Notes under the pieces: generated by a model
Databases searched by the model: none
What the model was told of the DNA's origin: nothing
Seen by the model: the letters and a program-made list of their open reading frames with translations, nothing else
Part shown: positions 23,399 to 35,191 of the stretch, one piece after another
Position numbering within the stretch: position 1 is the stretch's first letter
How the letters are laid out: the number at the start of each line of letters is the position of its first letter
Translations under genes and position numbers: made by a program
NCBI GenBank assembly: GCA_018902385.1
Contig: JABSSW010000010.1
Span: forward strand, 844,573-908,572
DNA: 64,000 nucleotides
Direction: 5' to 3'
DNA from: Physcia stellaris
Lineage: Eukaryota > Ascomycota > Lecanoromycetes > Caliciales > Physciaceae

Positions 23399-25335
23399 AT
23401 GTCGATGTTCGTGGTGACTTGGTGGACGACGAACCTTCTATTAGCTACAGCCCAAAAATTTCAGAATACCACTTTCAGTGTCGACTTCCCAGGCGTTTCT
23501 TCGGACTGCATTGAAGCACTCAACGCTTCGTTGAGTTGCAGTGATACACTGGGCACGATCTCCAATTCTTTGAGCAGTGATATCTTAGGATCCGCCAGTC
23601 CACTGAATTTGACAACAAGTGACCTCAGCAACCTTTGTTCTCAACAGTGTCTGGAGTCGCTGCAGAACTCTCGGGAAGAAGTCGCCTCAGTCTGTACGGG
23701 CTCAGGGGATGTGATTGTCGATGATGGCAATACCTACCCTGCAACCTACGTTATAGATCAGCTACTGTATAGCTACAATCAAACATGCCAGAACGACGGG
23801 TATTGTATCACCGAGATTTGACTAAGGAGACTACAAGCTAATTCAACATCGACAACAGCTCAAACAACGGAACTTTTTGCGTCACAGAATTCCAATCATG
23901 GATGTCTTCTAACACAGCTCTGACGCAGGAAATGGAATGTTCCGACTGCATGCTCGGTAGCCAGGTGATTGAATTGAACTCACCCTTTGGTTATCAGTCG
24001 GATCTAGCTTCGAATTTCAGCGCATCAACATCCAGTTGTGGGAAAAGCGGATATTCCATCAACACGCCGGCTCCGTACGTTGTCAAAAGTAACCTGACGC
24101 CGTCAGCAACCGCAAATCCTACTGCGTCGGCAGTTGCTTTTCGTAATGCGTCTTCAACAACTCAAGGTTGCAACGACCCGTACACAGTCAAGGACGGCGA
24201 TACCTGTAACTCAATAGCCATTGCTCACAACGTCTCCACATTCTCGCTTCTTTACGAAAATAACCTACAGGCCTACTGTCAAAGCTTCCCTGCTTCGGGC
24301 TCGGACATTTGTCTTCCTGCTCAATGCGACATCTATACAGTCCAGGCAAATCAGACGTGCTGGGATGTCGTCCAAGCTCAAGCATCAGGAATCACTCTTA
24401 CTCAAATACAAGCGTGGAACAACAATGTGAACCTCTTATGCGGTAATTTGGATGACTTGGTTGGATCTCAAATATGCGTTAGGTGAGTGAAGATTCCTTC
24501 ATGGTACGGATGTCTTATGAGAGGAGTTGATCGTTGATCGCGTTGCAGTCCGCCAGGTGATTCCTTGGACACGGACACGCCAAGTGCTTCAGGCACAGCA
24601 GCAGCAATGCCAGCTCCGACCAATGCAGATCCCAGCACAAGCCGCGAATGTGGACAATGGTATATTGTTCAAGCTGGAGGTACCTGCGCGAGTATCACGA
24701 TCCAGCCTGGCATATCTCTTGACGATTTCTATTCTCTCAATCCTGATGTGAATCACAGTTGTACGAACCTAGAAAAAGACGTAGCATACTGCGTGAAACC
24801 GGTCGGTGCCATCGCTACATACGGCAATTATAGTGGAAGTGCAGCTGGTGCAGCGGCCACGGATCCTTGCAAAGCTGCTTTTGCAGCAACTTCGTGCTTC
24901 AAGGACATCCAGAGTCTTCCTTCAGTCTCATTTCTTGGTAGAAGTGCAACCTATTCACGAGGTGCACAAGCAAAAACGAGTGGCCAAGCTGCCGCAGCGT
25001 TGTCGTCCGCGATGATCACCAGTCCAGTCAAAACCACAGCTTCAAGTACGTCGTCAGCAGCAGCGGTTACTACCAAAGCCATAAGGTCCACCTCAAAACC
25101 CGCAATGTCGACTTCAAAGCCCGCAACGCCGGTCTCCTCCCCGGAGGCACCAACCCAAACTGGCATCACATCGGACTGCTCTGAGTATTATGTCACACAC
25201 AGTGACGATTCTTGCCAGCTAATCGAAGACACTTATGGCATCACATTCCAGCAATTCTACTCGTGGAATCCTGCTGTGGGGGATAACTGCCAGACGCTGT
25301 TCGTGGATTATAGATACTGCGTCAAAAGCCCTTGA
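23399..25335 (+). CDS. Secreted multi-LysM chitin-binding protein
   Basis: Three exons (23399-23799, 23859-24482, 24549-25335) join in frame to 603 aa. I start at the ATG at 23399 because it opens a signal peptide (MSMFVVTWWTTNLLLATAQ); an in-frame ATG at 23357 would add 14 basic residues. An N-terminal Cys-containing region of about 230 residues (ending near CSDCMLG and the glycosylated region after it) is common to this family. Four LysM modules follow: YTVKDGDTCNSIA, YTVQANQTCWDVV, YIVQAGGTCASIT and, after a Ser/Thr-rich linker, YVTHSDDSCQLIE. Each has the Asn-rich second half. LysM proteins bind chitin oligomers; they protect fungal walls, modulate self-chitinase activity or hide chitin from plants. 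There is no enzyme domain. The gene is divergent from the chitinase, with which it probably works. Confidence 0.9.
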
Positions 25336-25615
25336 CGCGATTGAAAGGCTGCTATCTATTGTTGGATGTTTCTTTTCGTTCTAAGTGCAACATCGATCCT
25401 TTTGTACGAAGCCAGATGGCAACAGCTGTATGGACGGCTCAATCTCCTCGATTGCCTTGGACCAACAGCACAGTCTAGGGTAAGGAGACATTTTTCATGG
25501 CCTACTCTGGCAGATAGACTAGTCGGAACAGAGAAGATTCCCAGAATGTAATTCCATGCGATAGAGTACTTTTCTCTATTGTCGTTGTGGACTTGGCTTC
25601 GGCGAGCAGCCACGT
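25336..25615. other. Short convergent intergenic region
   Basis: The 3' ends of the LysM gene (+) and the small fungal protein (-) face each other across 280 bp. Open frames here are short and featureless. Confidence 0.4.
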
Positions 25616-26253
25616 CTAGTATTTCCTGAAGGTGACACCTTGGCCCGGATACCATGTCGCCATTCCCTCATCCAGAGCCAAGACATAAAGTCGAGGTAGC
25701 GCATATGCCGTAACCTTCATCTCCCCAGTGTAAGTCTCATTGTCGTAGCTTTCGTCGGGACTGTATTTCCTATCCACAGCTTTTAGAAACGCTGGCGATC
25801 GGCGGGGTCCGTCTCTCTCATCTTCCTCGGGAGATCGGGCAAGGATCGACTTCATGGACTCGTCGTCTACGATTAGGCAAATTTCGTAACGCGTTCCGAA
25901 ACCCTCACTTTTGTGCCAACTATTGCAAAGGTCATTGAAGCGCCTAATCTAGTTAGAGTCAGGATCCAAGGCGGATGAAATTGGGGACAAGTCCAATTGT
26001 GCTATTACCTTCGAATTTCTTGAGTGTCGGCGCCTCCTAGCTCAACGCTCTCCTGCACCACCCAGTCAAGCTTCTCAAGAGCCTTTTCTCCGTGCTCTTC
26101 CCTCTTCAATGACCGTTCAACGTGCGTGCGTACGCGTGCGAAAGTTTTATTCCACGCATCGTCATCTCCGTAAGTGCATCGATAGATCACATAGCCCCAA
26201 TTGGGCTCGTGCATGCTATCGATCCATTGTAAGATTGCCGATGTGGTGGACAT
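25616..26253 (-). CDS. Conserved fungal hypothetical protein, two exons
   Basis: Exons 26253-26009 and 25943-25616 join in phase (AG plus G gives Arg) across a 65-bp intron with donor GTAATA, yielding 190 aa. The N-terminal half has the pattern WGYVIYRCTYGDDDAWNK, which I recognise from a lineage-expanded family of uncharacterised fungal proteins, followed by LDWVVQE and a YEICLIVDDESM block in exon 2. There is no signal peptide or membrane segment, so it is likely intracellular. It is the last intact gene before the AT-rich block, whose edge lies about 0.45 kb upstream of its start. Function unknown. Confidence 0.75.
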
Positions 26254-26740
26254 AGCAGAAGACGGATGTATCGGTGAATACGTCTTTTTGGTTAAGGTGA
26301 GGTCAACTAGGGAAACCGGTTGAAATGACGGTGTTACTATATGGTAGCTGTCGACAGTCGGGTGGTTTGGCGTCTAGGCGTACGAATGGAAGAGAAGCGT
26401 TACGGCATCATAGTCGTTGACAAGATCGCAACAACAGATGTTTTGTACCACTGATAAAGAGAATCGTCCGGGACACGGACGTTGTCGTAAAGGAGAGACG
26501 TCTTTGATGAGAAGCTTACAGCTCAACCGCTCTACGAAATACCTCGATCACCGTAAAAATTATCGACTTGACATATGTGACAAGTTTATAAAACGATTGA
26601 ACATTAAGCGCATGCAAAAACCGATCGCATTAGAAGAATCCACCCGGTAACCGGACAAACCCAGTAACCGGACAGCCTAGAGTTGGTCTCGTAGCTTGTC
26701 ACCCTAACCCTAAAAAAAGACTCTCGAAAACCCTAAATTG
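26254..26740. other. Transition zone between gene segment and AT-rich block
   Basis: Contains two copies of GTAACCGGACA (26647-26657 and 26664-26674), then the telomere-type CCCTAACCCTAA near 26,702-26,713 and a further ACCCTAA near 26,731. Beyond about 26,735 the sequence turns AT-rich at once. It could be the worn end of a DNA transposon, a repaired break or a former subtelomeric joint. No gene. Confidence 0.5.
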
Positions 26741-27374
26741 TCCGATTACTAAATTTGTTCGATTGTCGAATGAATTTTCCTATTTGATAAATAAACAAAC
26801 ATTACAAATAACATGATTAAAATATATTCAATTGAATTTGTGTTAATTTTGTGTTCGATCGCATACGCATGATCAAAAATATAATTAATTTCGATAAAAA
26901 AATCAACAAAAAAACAATATATGAACGAAACAAAATGTTATTTAATGCAAATATTTTGCATATGTAATCAACAAATTTACAAAACAAAATTGTAACAAAA
27001 TAACAACGTGTATGTATTTCGCATATGTTGACAATTAATTCGAAAATTTTAATGTTTTTTTTATAAAATTAAATTTTTATATATTTTTAACACGTAAACA
27101 ACGTAAATCAATTAATATAATAAAATAAATATCGAAACAACAAAATTATTATCAAATTGTCGACATAAATATAATATATATTTAACATGAATTAAATAAA
27201 AATTAAAACATTGACGAAATAATTGTGCAATGCTATACAGAAATATAATATTATTACATAATTACACGAGAATATCGAAATGAAAAACAAATACATGAAA
27301 ATCTGTAAAAACATATGTAAAAAATTTGATTTCTTGAATGCGTCAAGACGAATTTCGATTTTAACATTCGATGT

Positions 27375-27573
27375 TGTTAAAAATTTGCAAATTAATTTGT
27401 CGATTATAAGACGAAAATTTGTCTGACGATTGTTAATGACGAAATTTGAAATAAAAACGTGTTTGTTGTTAAAAAACAAATCATTTGTCACATAACATTA
27501 CAATATATATTTCGAAACTTTTTCGAAAAATTAACAATCAAGTTTTTTACATTTTTTCACACATTGTTTTTGA
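27375..27573 (+). repeat. Probable 5' LTR of the plus-strand gypsy element
   Basis: Aligns without gaps to 38884-39082 over 199 bp, starting TGTTAAAAATTTGC. By hand I count 12 differences, all transitions: five at CpT/ApG, five at CpA/TpG, two at CpG. The 3' limit is where identity stops. Confidence 0.6.
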
Positions 27574-29670
27574 CAATTTGATAATATCATTTATTCACAT
27601 CAACGTTGTTTGCATCATTAATTGTAACAACATTATCAAAATTTTGTCAATTTTGCAATGCATTGTACGCAAATTTGTCAATTTTTTGAATTTTATTTTT
27701 TGTCGTTTTCGTTTTTTTGATATCGTTGATGTTGTAAATTTTACGTCAATTTTATTCATTTGATTGTGAAAAATTTTTATTTTATTTTATTTTATTTTTC
27801 GTTTTATCAGTTTTTCATTATCAATTTGTGAAAGATTTTTTTTGTTTATTGTACGAATCAACAAAAATTTTTTCACAACAAATCATTTGTAATTCATTTC
27901 GACGTCAATTTTCAACGAAATCATTCAATTTTCGTGATTCGTTTATGATTTTTTGCAAATCAATCACGTTTTTTGTTCGTTATTCGACGATATTAATCGA
28001 CGTACGATGAAAATTTTGATTGCTAAAATTTTCAAAATTCTCAAAATTCGAATCAGCGATTTTGTTTATTTATTTCAATGAATCAACGACGTCGTTTCGT
28101 TTTAAAACGTTTTGATTTAATTTCGTTTTGATATCGAACGCTTTTGCAATTTGAACGTTTTTCGAAATTTTCTGATCAAATTTTCAACTGTAATCAATTC
28201 AAAATTCAGTGATTCGATTTTTTTTTCGATTTTTCGATTGTTCAAATTAAAAACGTCAATTTTGTCAATTTCATCAATATCGTTTGATGTTTTTTGTTTC
28301 AAAAAAAATTTGACGCAATAACGTGTCGAAAATTCAAATTTTTAATTTCACATTTTCGTTTGTAACATTCAATTATTTATTTATTATCACGTTAAACACG
28401 TCGATCGATTTTGCGTTTAATTTCAATTCTGTCAATATTCGCAATATTTAAATCGAAAAAATCATTTACACACAATTCATTGATTTTGTTATGTTTGATC
28501 AAAAACAAAATCAAAATCAATTTCATTCAATTATTCAAACAATCATTACAACAACGATTATTGCAATTGTTAATCAAACATTTGTCGATTTTACAGCAAA
28601 ATTTTAACGTTTGCAACAAAATAACGTCGAAAACAACAATGAACGTGATGATTGACGTTTTTTTAATTTGAACTTTTCGAATGAAATTGAAATCAACGTT
28701 GATGACGATAAATCAATTCTGAAAAATTCAAAAAATATCGATTTTTTTGATTTTCGTCGTGAAAATAACAAAAATAAAAATGTCATTGTTAACGTTGATC
28801 GACATATTTATTATTAAAATGTATTCGTTTTCATCGATCGATTTAAAAATTTGAAAAAAAATTCATTTGATCACAAAATGCGTAAATTTGTTGTCGAATG
28901 TTTACGCGATAATGTTTTCATTTGACATTTATTGAAATTCAATGAAATTGAAAAAAATATGTTTCGTGATGCATCAATAAATCAATGATGTCGTGATTTG
29001 ATTCGTCAATTCAAAAAACGTAATTCGTAAATTTTCAAAAATTTACAAACAAAAAAATATATCATGCAAAACGTTCGCAATGATAAAACGTTTAAAATTT
29101 ACGTGCAAAACGTTATACGTCATTTTAAAATCGTCGAATTTAATTTTATTTACAATCATCTAATTATAACGTGAAATAATTTGAATTTTAATTTCAAAAT
29201 GCAAATATTTGAATCAATTACGATTATCATTTTTATTTCATTTTTCGATTCATTTGACGTCAAAATTAATATTTGACAAAAAATGATTGTTCATAAATTT
29301 ATTTAACATGTCAATTTTAATTTTGATCAAAATAAACAACGTCAAATCAATAAACAAATTCGTAAACGACAAAACGATTGTCAATAACAATTTGACGTTG
29401 ACGATTTTCAATTTTTTTATTTTTCGTATGAATATTGATTATTATCAAATTACAATTCATATCAATATCAGAATTCGACGTTTCAAAATAATGTTTATTA
29501 AAAATATCAGAAATTTCAATATCAATTTTCAAACGTATTTCAAAAAACATTTGTCGTTTTTGTTTTATCAATTGACAAACAATTTTTGCAATTGAGTTTC
29601 GAAAACGCGTTAAATTTCAAATTCAAAAATCAATTACAACGTCGATTGACAAACAATATCGAACAAAATA

Positions 29671-30162
29671 ATGATGACGAATTTAACAATCGTGACGACA
29701 AAATTAAAATTTTTGTTGTCGATTAAAATAACAACGAAAAAAAAATTGCGAAAAATTTTCACAACAAAAAAACATGAAAATTATTATATTGAAAACGAAA
29801 ATTTGAATTATTACAATTCGAATCAAAAAAATAAATTATTCGTCAATTTGATTACGTCAATAATAATAATCAAATCGTCGTTATTTCATTGTCGTCGATA
29901 TAAAAAGATTTTCACATTTAACAACGAATTACATCGTTATTTTCGTGTTGATTGTAATTTGATTTTTTCAAAAAAATCGAAATTTTTTAACGACGTCGAA
30001 ATTTATTTTGTCAAAAATGTCAATTTATTTACAATCGATATTACGAAAAAATCAACGAATTTAATTAGTCGAATATCGTCACGTTTGTTAAATTTACGAT
30101 TTCATTTATTTCGTTTGAATTTATTATTATTCGTTTTAACGTCGATTTGTCAACAGATATGA
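29671..30162 (+). pseudogene. gag-region remnant with a zinc-finger-like segment
   Basis: A 163-codon frame rich in Asn, Lys and Ile. Near its middle is FHCRRYKKIFTFNNELHRYF, which reads as a mutated C2H2-type finger (the second Cys has become Tyr), of the kind I associate with gag-pol of some fungal gypsy elements. A related finger occurs in the nested element at 32.95 kb. The original ORF extended beyond this frame on both sides. Confidence 0.5.
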
Positions 30163-30437
30163 ACACGAAATAGAAATTTCGTGATTGAAATTACGTCAAA
30201 GTCAAAATATCATTAATCGTAATCGCGACGTCAAAAAATGTGTGTTTGAATATCGATGTTATCGTTTCATTTATGAATCGAAATTTTTTCAAAACACAAA
30301 CATTCAATATTTTTATTCGTATCATAATTTCGTTATTTCAAATTCGTGATTCAAACATTAATCGATATAAAAACTGAAAATATGTCATATATGATATTCA
30401 CATGTTTGACACAAAAAATAATTAAAAAATTACGTCG

Positions 30438-30866
30438 TTGTTCAAACGCGAAATTTATTTCGTTAACAATTTGAAAATCAACATGTTTTTAAACAATGAT
30501 ATTATTGAATTCGAAAATTTCGTTATCGACATGATTAAAAAACACGCAATGATAAATAATATCGACATAATTATATCATTGAAAATACGTTTTTTCAAAT
30601 TGACGTTTCAACGATTTGTTTATTTCAAAAAAATTACAATTATTTCGTCATATGTCGAAATAATCGTCGTCATTCATCATGTTGATTTGTCGATTACAAA
30701 AAATTTCTTGTTTGAATCGAATGATAATTTCAATTTTATTTTGTATGCACATTTCGTTGACGCGTTTACGAAATCTATTGTTGTACGCAACGATAAAAAA
30801 TTTTCAATCATGATTTTTAAAAATTTTCGATTAAACAAAATATTTGAAATTGATTTTTTTCAATAA
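30438..30866 (+). pseudogene. gypsy protease-like segment
   Basis: A 142-codon frame whose order of motifs fits the retropepsin-like part of fungal gypsy polyproteins: FVNNLKINMFLNNDII (a relic of the LxGxD region), MIKKHAMI, and later LYAHFVDAFTKSIVVRN before an FRLNKIFEID block. All expected glycines are replaced, as for the rest of the block. Confidence 0.5.
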
Positions 30867-31699
30867 TTTTTATATCGATATCGACGACGAAAATGTCAAA
30901 AATTTCGTCGTTAAAAAATCAAAATTCATTCATCAAAATGATTAATTCAAAAAATTCATTTTCGTTTACGTTTTGATTTACGTCGTCGTCGTTGCAATCG
31001 ATAATAATTTTTCGATTATATTTATTACGTCATCGTCGTTAATCATTTTGTCACAAATTTTGATGTCAATTGTTAAATTGAGAAAAATTTTTACAATCAA
31101 AATCGATGATAACAATTTCGAAAATTTTTTTACAAACGTTTTTATTTCGTTGATCGAAATCGTTTTGTTTAACGACGTCATCGTTTATAATTTCGACGAA
31201 TTAAATTCATTCGTCAAAATTGTTGAAAAGTTTTTGACGTTTTGACAAAATATCGATTTTGTCGAAATGTCGAAAAAAAATTGAATGAAAAAATCATTGA
31301 AAAATGACTGAAAAAAACGTGTAACAAAAAAAACAAAAATGTATTTTTTGAATGCAAAAAACAAAAAATTGATAAACAAAATTTTCGACGATTTGCATCG
31401 CATTGATCGAATGTTTTAAATTAATTAATCAACGTTATTTTTTTATTTTTGCTTTTGCGTTTGAAAAAACGTTGACGACGAGAAAAAAAATCGTGTAATT
31501 ATAAACATCAAAAATATCAATGTCATAACACAATTTGACGCATATTCGTTATTATTGCAAACAAATATTATAATCGTAATGCGAAATTGCGATTACATAT
31601 CAATCATTGATTGTTCAATTTTTTTATTAATAACAAATTTATTCAAATGATCGATACAAATTTATTGTTATTAATCACAAAAATAAAAAAAAATTCAAC

Positions 31700-32053
31700 G
31701 TGATTGTCATGAATTACAAAAATTTATCGACGTACGTGCAACGTCAAATTGATCGATTGTTTTGCGAATATCGTCATTTTGTCAAAATTTACGTGAACGA
31801 TATCGTTGTATTTTTTCGCACGAAAATCGAACACGAAATTGATTTGCGCAAAATATTTTCAATATTAAACAAAAATAACATTTCGATCAAATTTATCAAA
31901 TTTTCTTTGAATTATTCATCAATTTCATTTTTCGATCAAAAAATTGATTTATTCGATTTAATCACGTTCGAAAAAAAACTTAAAACAATTGTCAAATTTC
32001 GATTTTTTCGCATTTTTCGACAATTCGAAACGTATTTTGATTTGATTGACTAA
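31700..32053 (+). pseudogene. Reverse transcriptase remnant of the plus-strand gypsy element
   Basis: Contains YVQRQIDRLFCEYRHFVKIY followed by VNDIVVF, where the catalytic YVDD box reads YVND (GGAC to GAAC, a GpG-context change). It continues HEIDLRKIFSILNKNNISIK, matching the palm/thumb region of Ty3/gypsy reverse transcriptases. The frame ends at a stop where a Trp codon is expected, about 10 bp before the nested element's target duplication. Confidence 0.75.
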
Positions 32054-32071
32054 TTACGTGATTATATTATT

Positions 32072-32267
32072 TGTTGAAAAGTACAGTCTTCGCAGAAAGA
32101 TAACCAAGAAGTCAATTGATATAATTTGACGAAAGAAAGACTAATGCGTTCTTGTTGAGACTAGCGCCTTGACACTCGCACACTTTTTGTGTTTTCACTT
32201 CATGTATGTTACAAGAACAACGAAATTCAGAGCAATAGAATGATAATCACCCATGATTCTTTCAATA
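32072..32267 (+). repeat. 5' LTR of the nested element
   Basis: 196 bp, TGTTGA to TCAATA, the same length as the 3' copy. It differs from it at 20 positions, all transitions and all at CpT/ApG or CpC/GpG. Interior sequence AGTTATGAAAATCG follows directly as the likely primer-binding area, which I cannot match to a tRNA. Confidence 0.9.
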
Positions 32268-32848
32268 AGTTATGAAAATCGAGTTAACAACTTTCGCTAC
32301 ATCTAATATCAGCTACAGCAGCATGACAGCGCATGTCAAAGCAAATAATAATTAATCGCACGCAATACAGCAATGTACACGCAACAATAATCAACTCAAT
32401 GAAGTATTCAATCTAATCAAATCAGAACGATCTAATTGCATCGAGCAATACTCAGTATCTTGATACAAGCATTCAGTACTATTCAGTACACTCTCAATTA
32501 CATCGATAACATCTATCTATCTATTTACGAATCCTTCGAAACAGTCAGCTTTCGAATTTCTTACGAATTCGTCATTTATCTATTTTACGATATCGAATCT
32601 ATCTTGCGAATTCGTTTACATATTACTCAATCAAAATGACGACTTCTATTTCTGCGAGTTTCGCATCAATCATCTCCGAATTCGCATCTGATTTTCTTTC
32701 TTGATCATCTCTTTTTTGCACTTGCATTTTTCCGAATGAATCAATAACGTATGATTTTCGATTTTTGTACGAACAACATCAAAAAAATCAAATCAGTCAA
32801 AAATGCGTCTGATTCATTCAAGTCAAAAAAATACAAGAAAGATATCTT

Positions 32849-33274
32849 GTGCGTAAGCACGAGTTGCAAATGAAGAACAAAATTAAGCAAAAAGCGAAAA
32901 AATTATTGAAACAACAGAAAGAAGCTCGTCTGATCAAGAAACGAACAGAAAAATATACGTGCAAGCGTTGCAAGCATTCGACCAAATTCGATAGCAACAT
33001 CAAGCTTCACGAGCATATTCGTATTCGGCATGCGAAAAAGTCGAAACAATCTGTTCAGCAATTTGTTGTTTCATCTGCTTTCGAATCGAAATTTTCTATT
33101 TCTTCTTTTTCGTCATCTCGATCGATAATCTTCTCAGTGCTCACGTCATCGAAATTTCCATCTCTCTCGATGTTCACATCAGAAATTGTACGCGAGCGTT
33201 CAGAGAGCACATTTTCTTTCGAAAACGCGTCAAAATTCTTGTCGATTGCAACATCACGAAAATCGATATTTTGA
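32849..33274 (+). pseudogene. C2H2 zinc-finger frame of the nested element
   Basis: A Lys/Gln-rich basic stretch (KNKIKQKAKKLLKQQKEAR) precedes a C2H2 finger: YTCKRCKHSTKFDSNIKLH, then EHIRIRH. A Ser/Phe-rich tail follows. The likely ATG (32803) is in another frame, and further fragments in other frames (to about 33,815, including CRHCQE) look like the continuation, so the ORF is broken. Such fingers occur in non-autonomous fungal LTR elements and may bind element nucleic acid, though that role is inferred. Comparable to the finger-like segment in the host element's gag. Confidence 0.6.
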
Positions 33275-34299
33275 ACAGAAATTGCCTCACGATCAATCGT
33301 TGCATCGAAGTTCTCTCGTCTCTCGATTGCGACACTCAAATCGGTGTGCAAATTCTCGAAGAATGCAAACGTTGTTTGTTCGTCTACTTCGTCTCGAATC
33401 TCTACATCATCGAGATTTTATCTCATCGTGAACGATTTGTTCCGCATGTTCGCTGAAAAGCCGAATTCATTTGACTTGCAACGACATCAAATGCGCTCGT
33501 TTTCTTCGCGCGACTTTGACAAATGCAATTTCGCAAACAAATGTGATTTCATACAAAGTCGCATTACGTCATACTTTTCATGCGATGATTTCATCTGCTT
33601 CGAAATCGATCAAATCCGAAGCATTTGCATCTACACATGTTCGCGAAAGTCTTTCGCGTCAATTTTCGATCTTTTCACGATCGATCTCATCTATTTCGTT
33701 TTTCTTTCGATTCTTTATAATCTCTCGCTCATTTTCTGTTTGCAGACATTGTCAAGAGCGTTCTGTCATCTATCGATCTATCGATTGAATCATGCCAAAT
33801 GTCTTCAAAGTTGAAAACAATGAGATATTCATGAGACAGCGCTATTGAAATTTCGCTCCTTTTCGTTTTACTTTGAAGGAGTATTGACTCCTCCTCGAGA
33901 GAATCACTACTTTGAGAAAGTTAACATGTTGTTTGTTTGTTGTTTTGCTCGCTTCTCGTCTCTATTAATCGTTGATCGATCGTGATCTGAAAAAACATAA
34001 AAGTTGTTGTTGTTTTAATGAATTCGATATTTCGTTTTTTTCGTTCTGTGATCTGAGAAAGCTAATTGTTGTATATTTTGTTTGTTTTGTTTCATTAATG
34101 TAAAAATGATTTATTTTCGATTGTGTTTGTTGTTTCGTCTTGATTTAACACGACTGATAATCGTTTCTATTCTTTATTATTTTTGAGACTTCAGTCGCTC
34201 GATAAATACGAAAAGAAAAAAGCGAGTACAGTCGTTAGAACGAACGAGCACAGTCGAGAGCAATACAATTTCCGAAAAATGTACTAATCAAGACGATTA

Positions 34300-34410
34300 C
34301 ATTCGCAGATAGTATCGCTTCGAGAAAGCGTATTATGAAGTCATTACATACTCGATGAAATCACATAGTATCGCTTCGAGAGAGCGTATTATGCAATCAT
34401 TACATTTCGA
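34300..34410 (+). repeat. Short tandem duplication inside the nested element
   Basis: A unit of about 53 bp containing AGTATCGCTTCGAGA and GCGTATTATG occurs twice in a row (about 34,313 and 34,366), with a few transitions between copies. Confidence 0.7.
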
Positions 34411-35009
34411 TTTTGCAAAGCAAAAACTCGATCAAGAAAAACAAATAGTGCTGAAAATATCTGATCTTTTCGCATACTAATCGACCTGATTCTCTGGCAA
34501 GTTTTGATCAGATCAGAAAAGCTCGATTCTGCATTCTTTGCATCGATGTATGTTCGCAATGCATGTCGCGCATTCGATGCACTTTCTTTCTTATCGATTT
34601 CTCGATTATCTGGCATATCTTATGAACTTTTTACAGTCAAATTGCATAGGTATCGACTCATTGATGTCGCAAGAAATATCTGAAAACTCTGAGATTCACA
34701 ATGATGCTATCAAATCATGATGTGATTCGCACTCTCGTCAATATCGCAAAATTCAAACAATTGATATTTGCTTCATGATGTATTTTTTATTCAATTCTAG
34801 ATATCGAATCTCATATCGATCCTTATCACATGAAGAAACGCAAAACGTTTTCAGTCACTCGATCGCACGTCTTACAAATCGATCTTACGTCATATCTGAA
34901 GTCAATAAGTCATGAAATCTCGATTCGTTCGTTTCTGCAATCTTCGCATCGATGCATGATCTCGATCAAAACATATCACGTTGAAAAAGCTTGTTCGAAA
35001 ACTTCAAGC

Positions 35010-35130
35010 AACGCATCGCTGAGAGAGTCACATCGCTGAAAGAGTCACATCGCTAAAAGAGCTTCAGAACTCATCGCTTTGAGAGAGCTTTAGATATCAG
35101 AATTTACATCGCTGAAAAAGCTTGCACGAA
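35010..35130 (+). repeat. Short tandem repeats near the nested element's 3' end
   Basis: Units of about 17 bp built on CATCGCTGAGAGAGTCA recur four to six times with transitions (CATCGCTGAAAGAG, CATCGCTAAAAGAG). They lie just before the 3' LTR. Confidence 0.65.
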
Positions 35131-35191
35131 AGCTTCAGACTGAGCTCGTTAAAATACTGAGCAGAAGACACAGACGAATGCTGTGAAAAAG

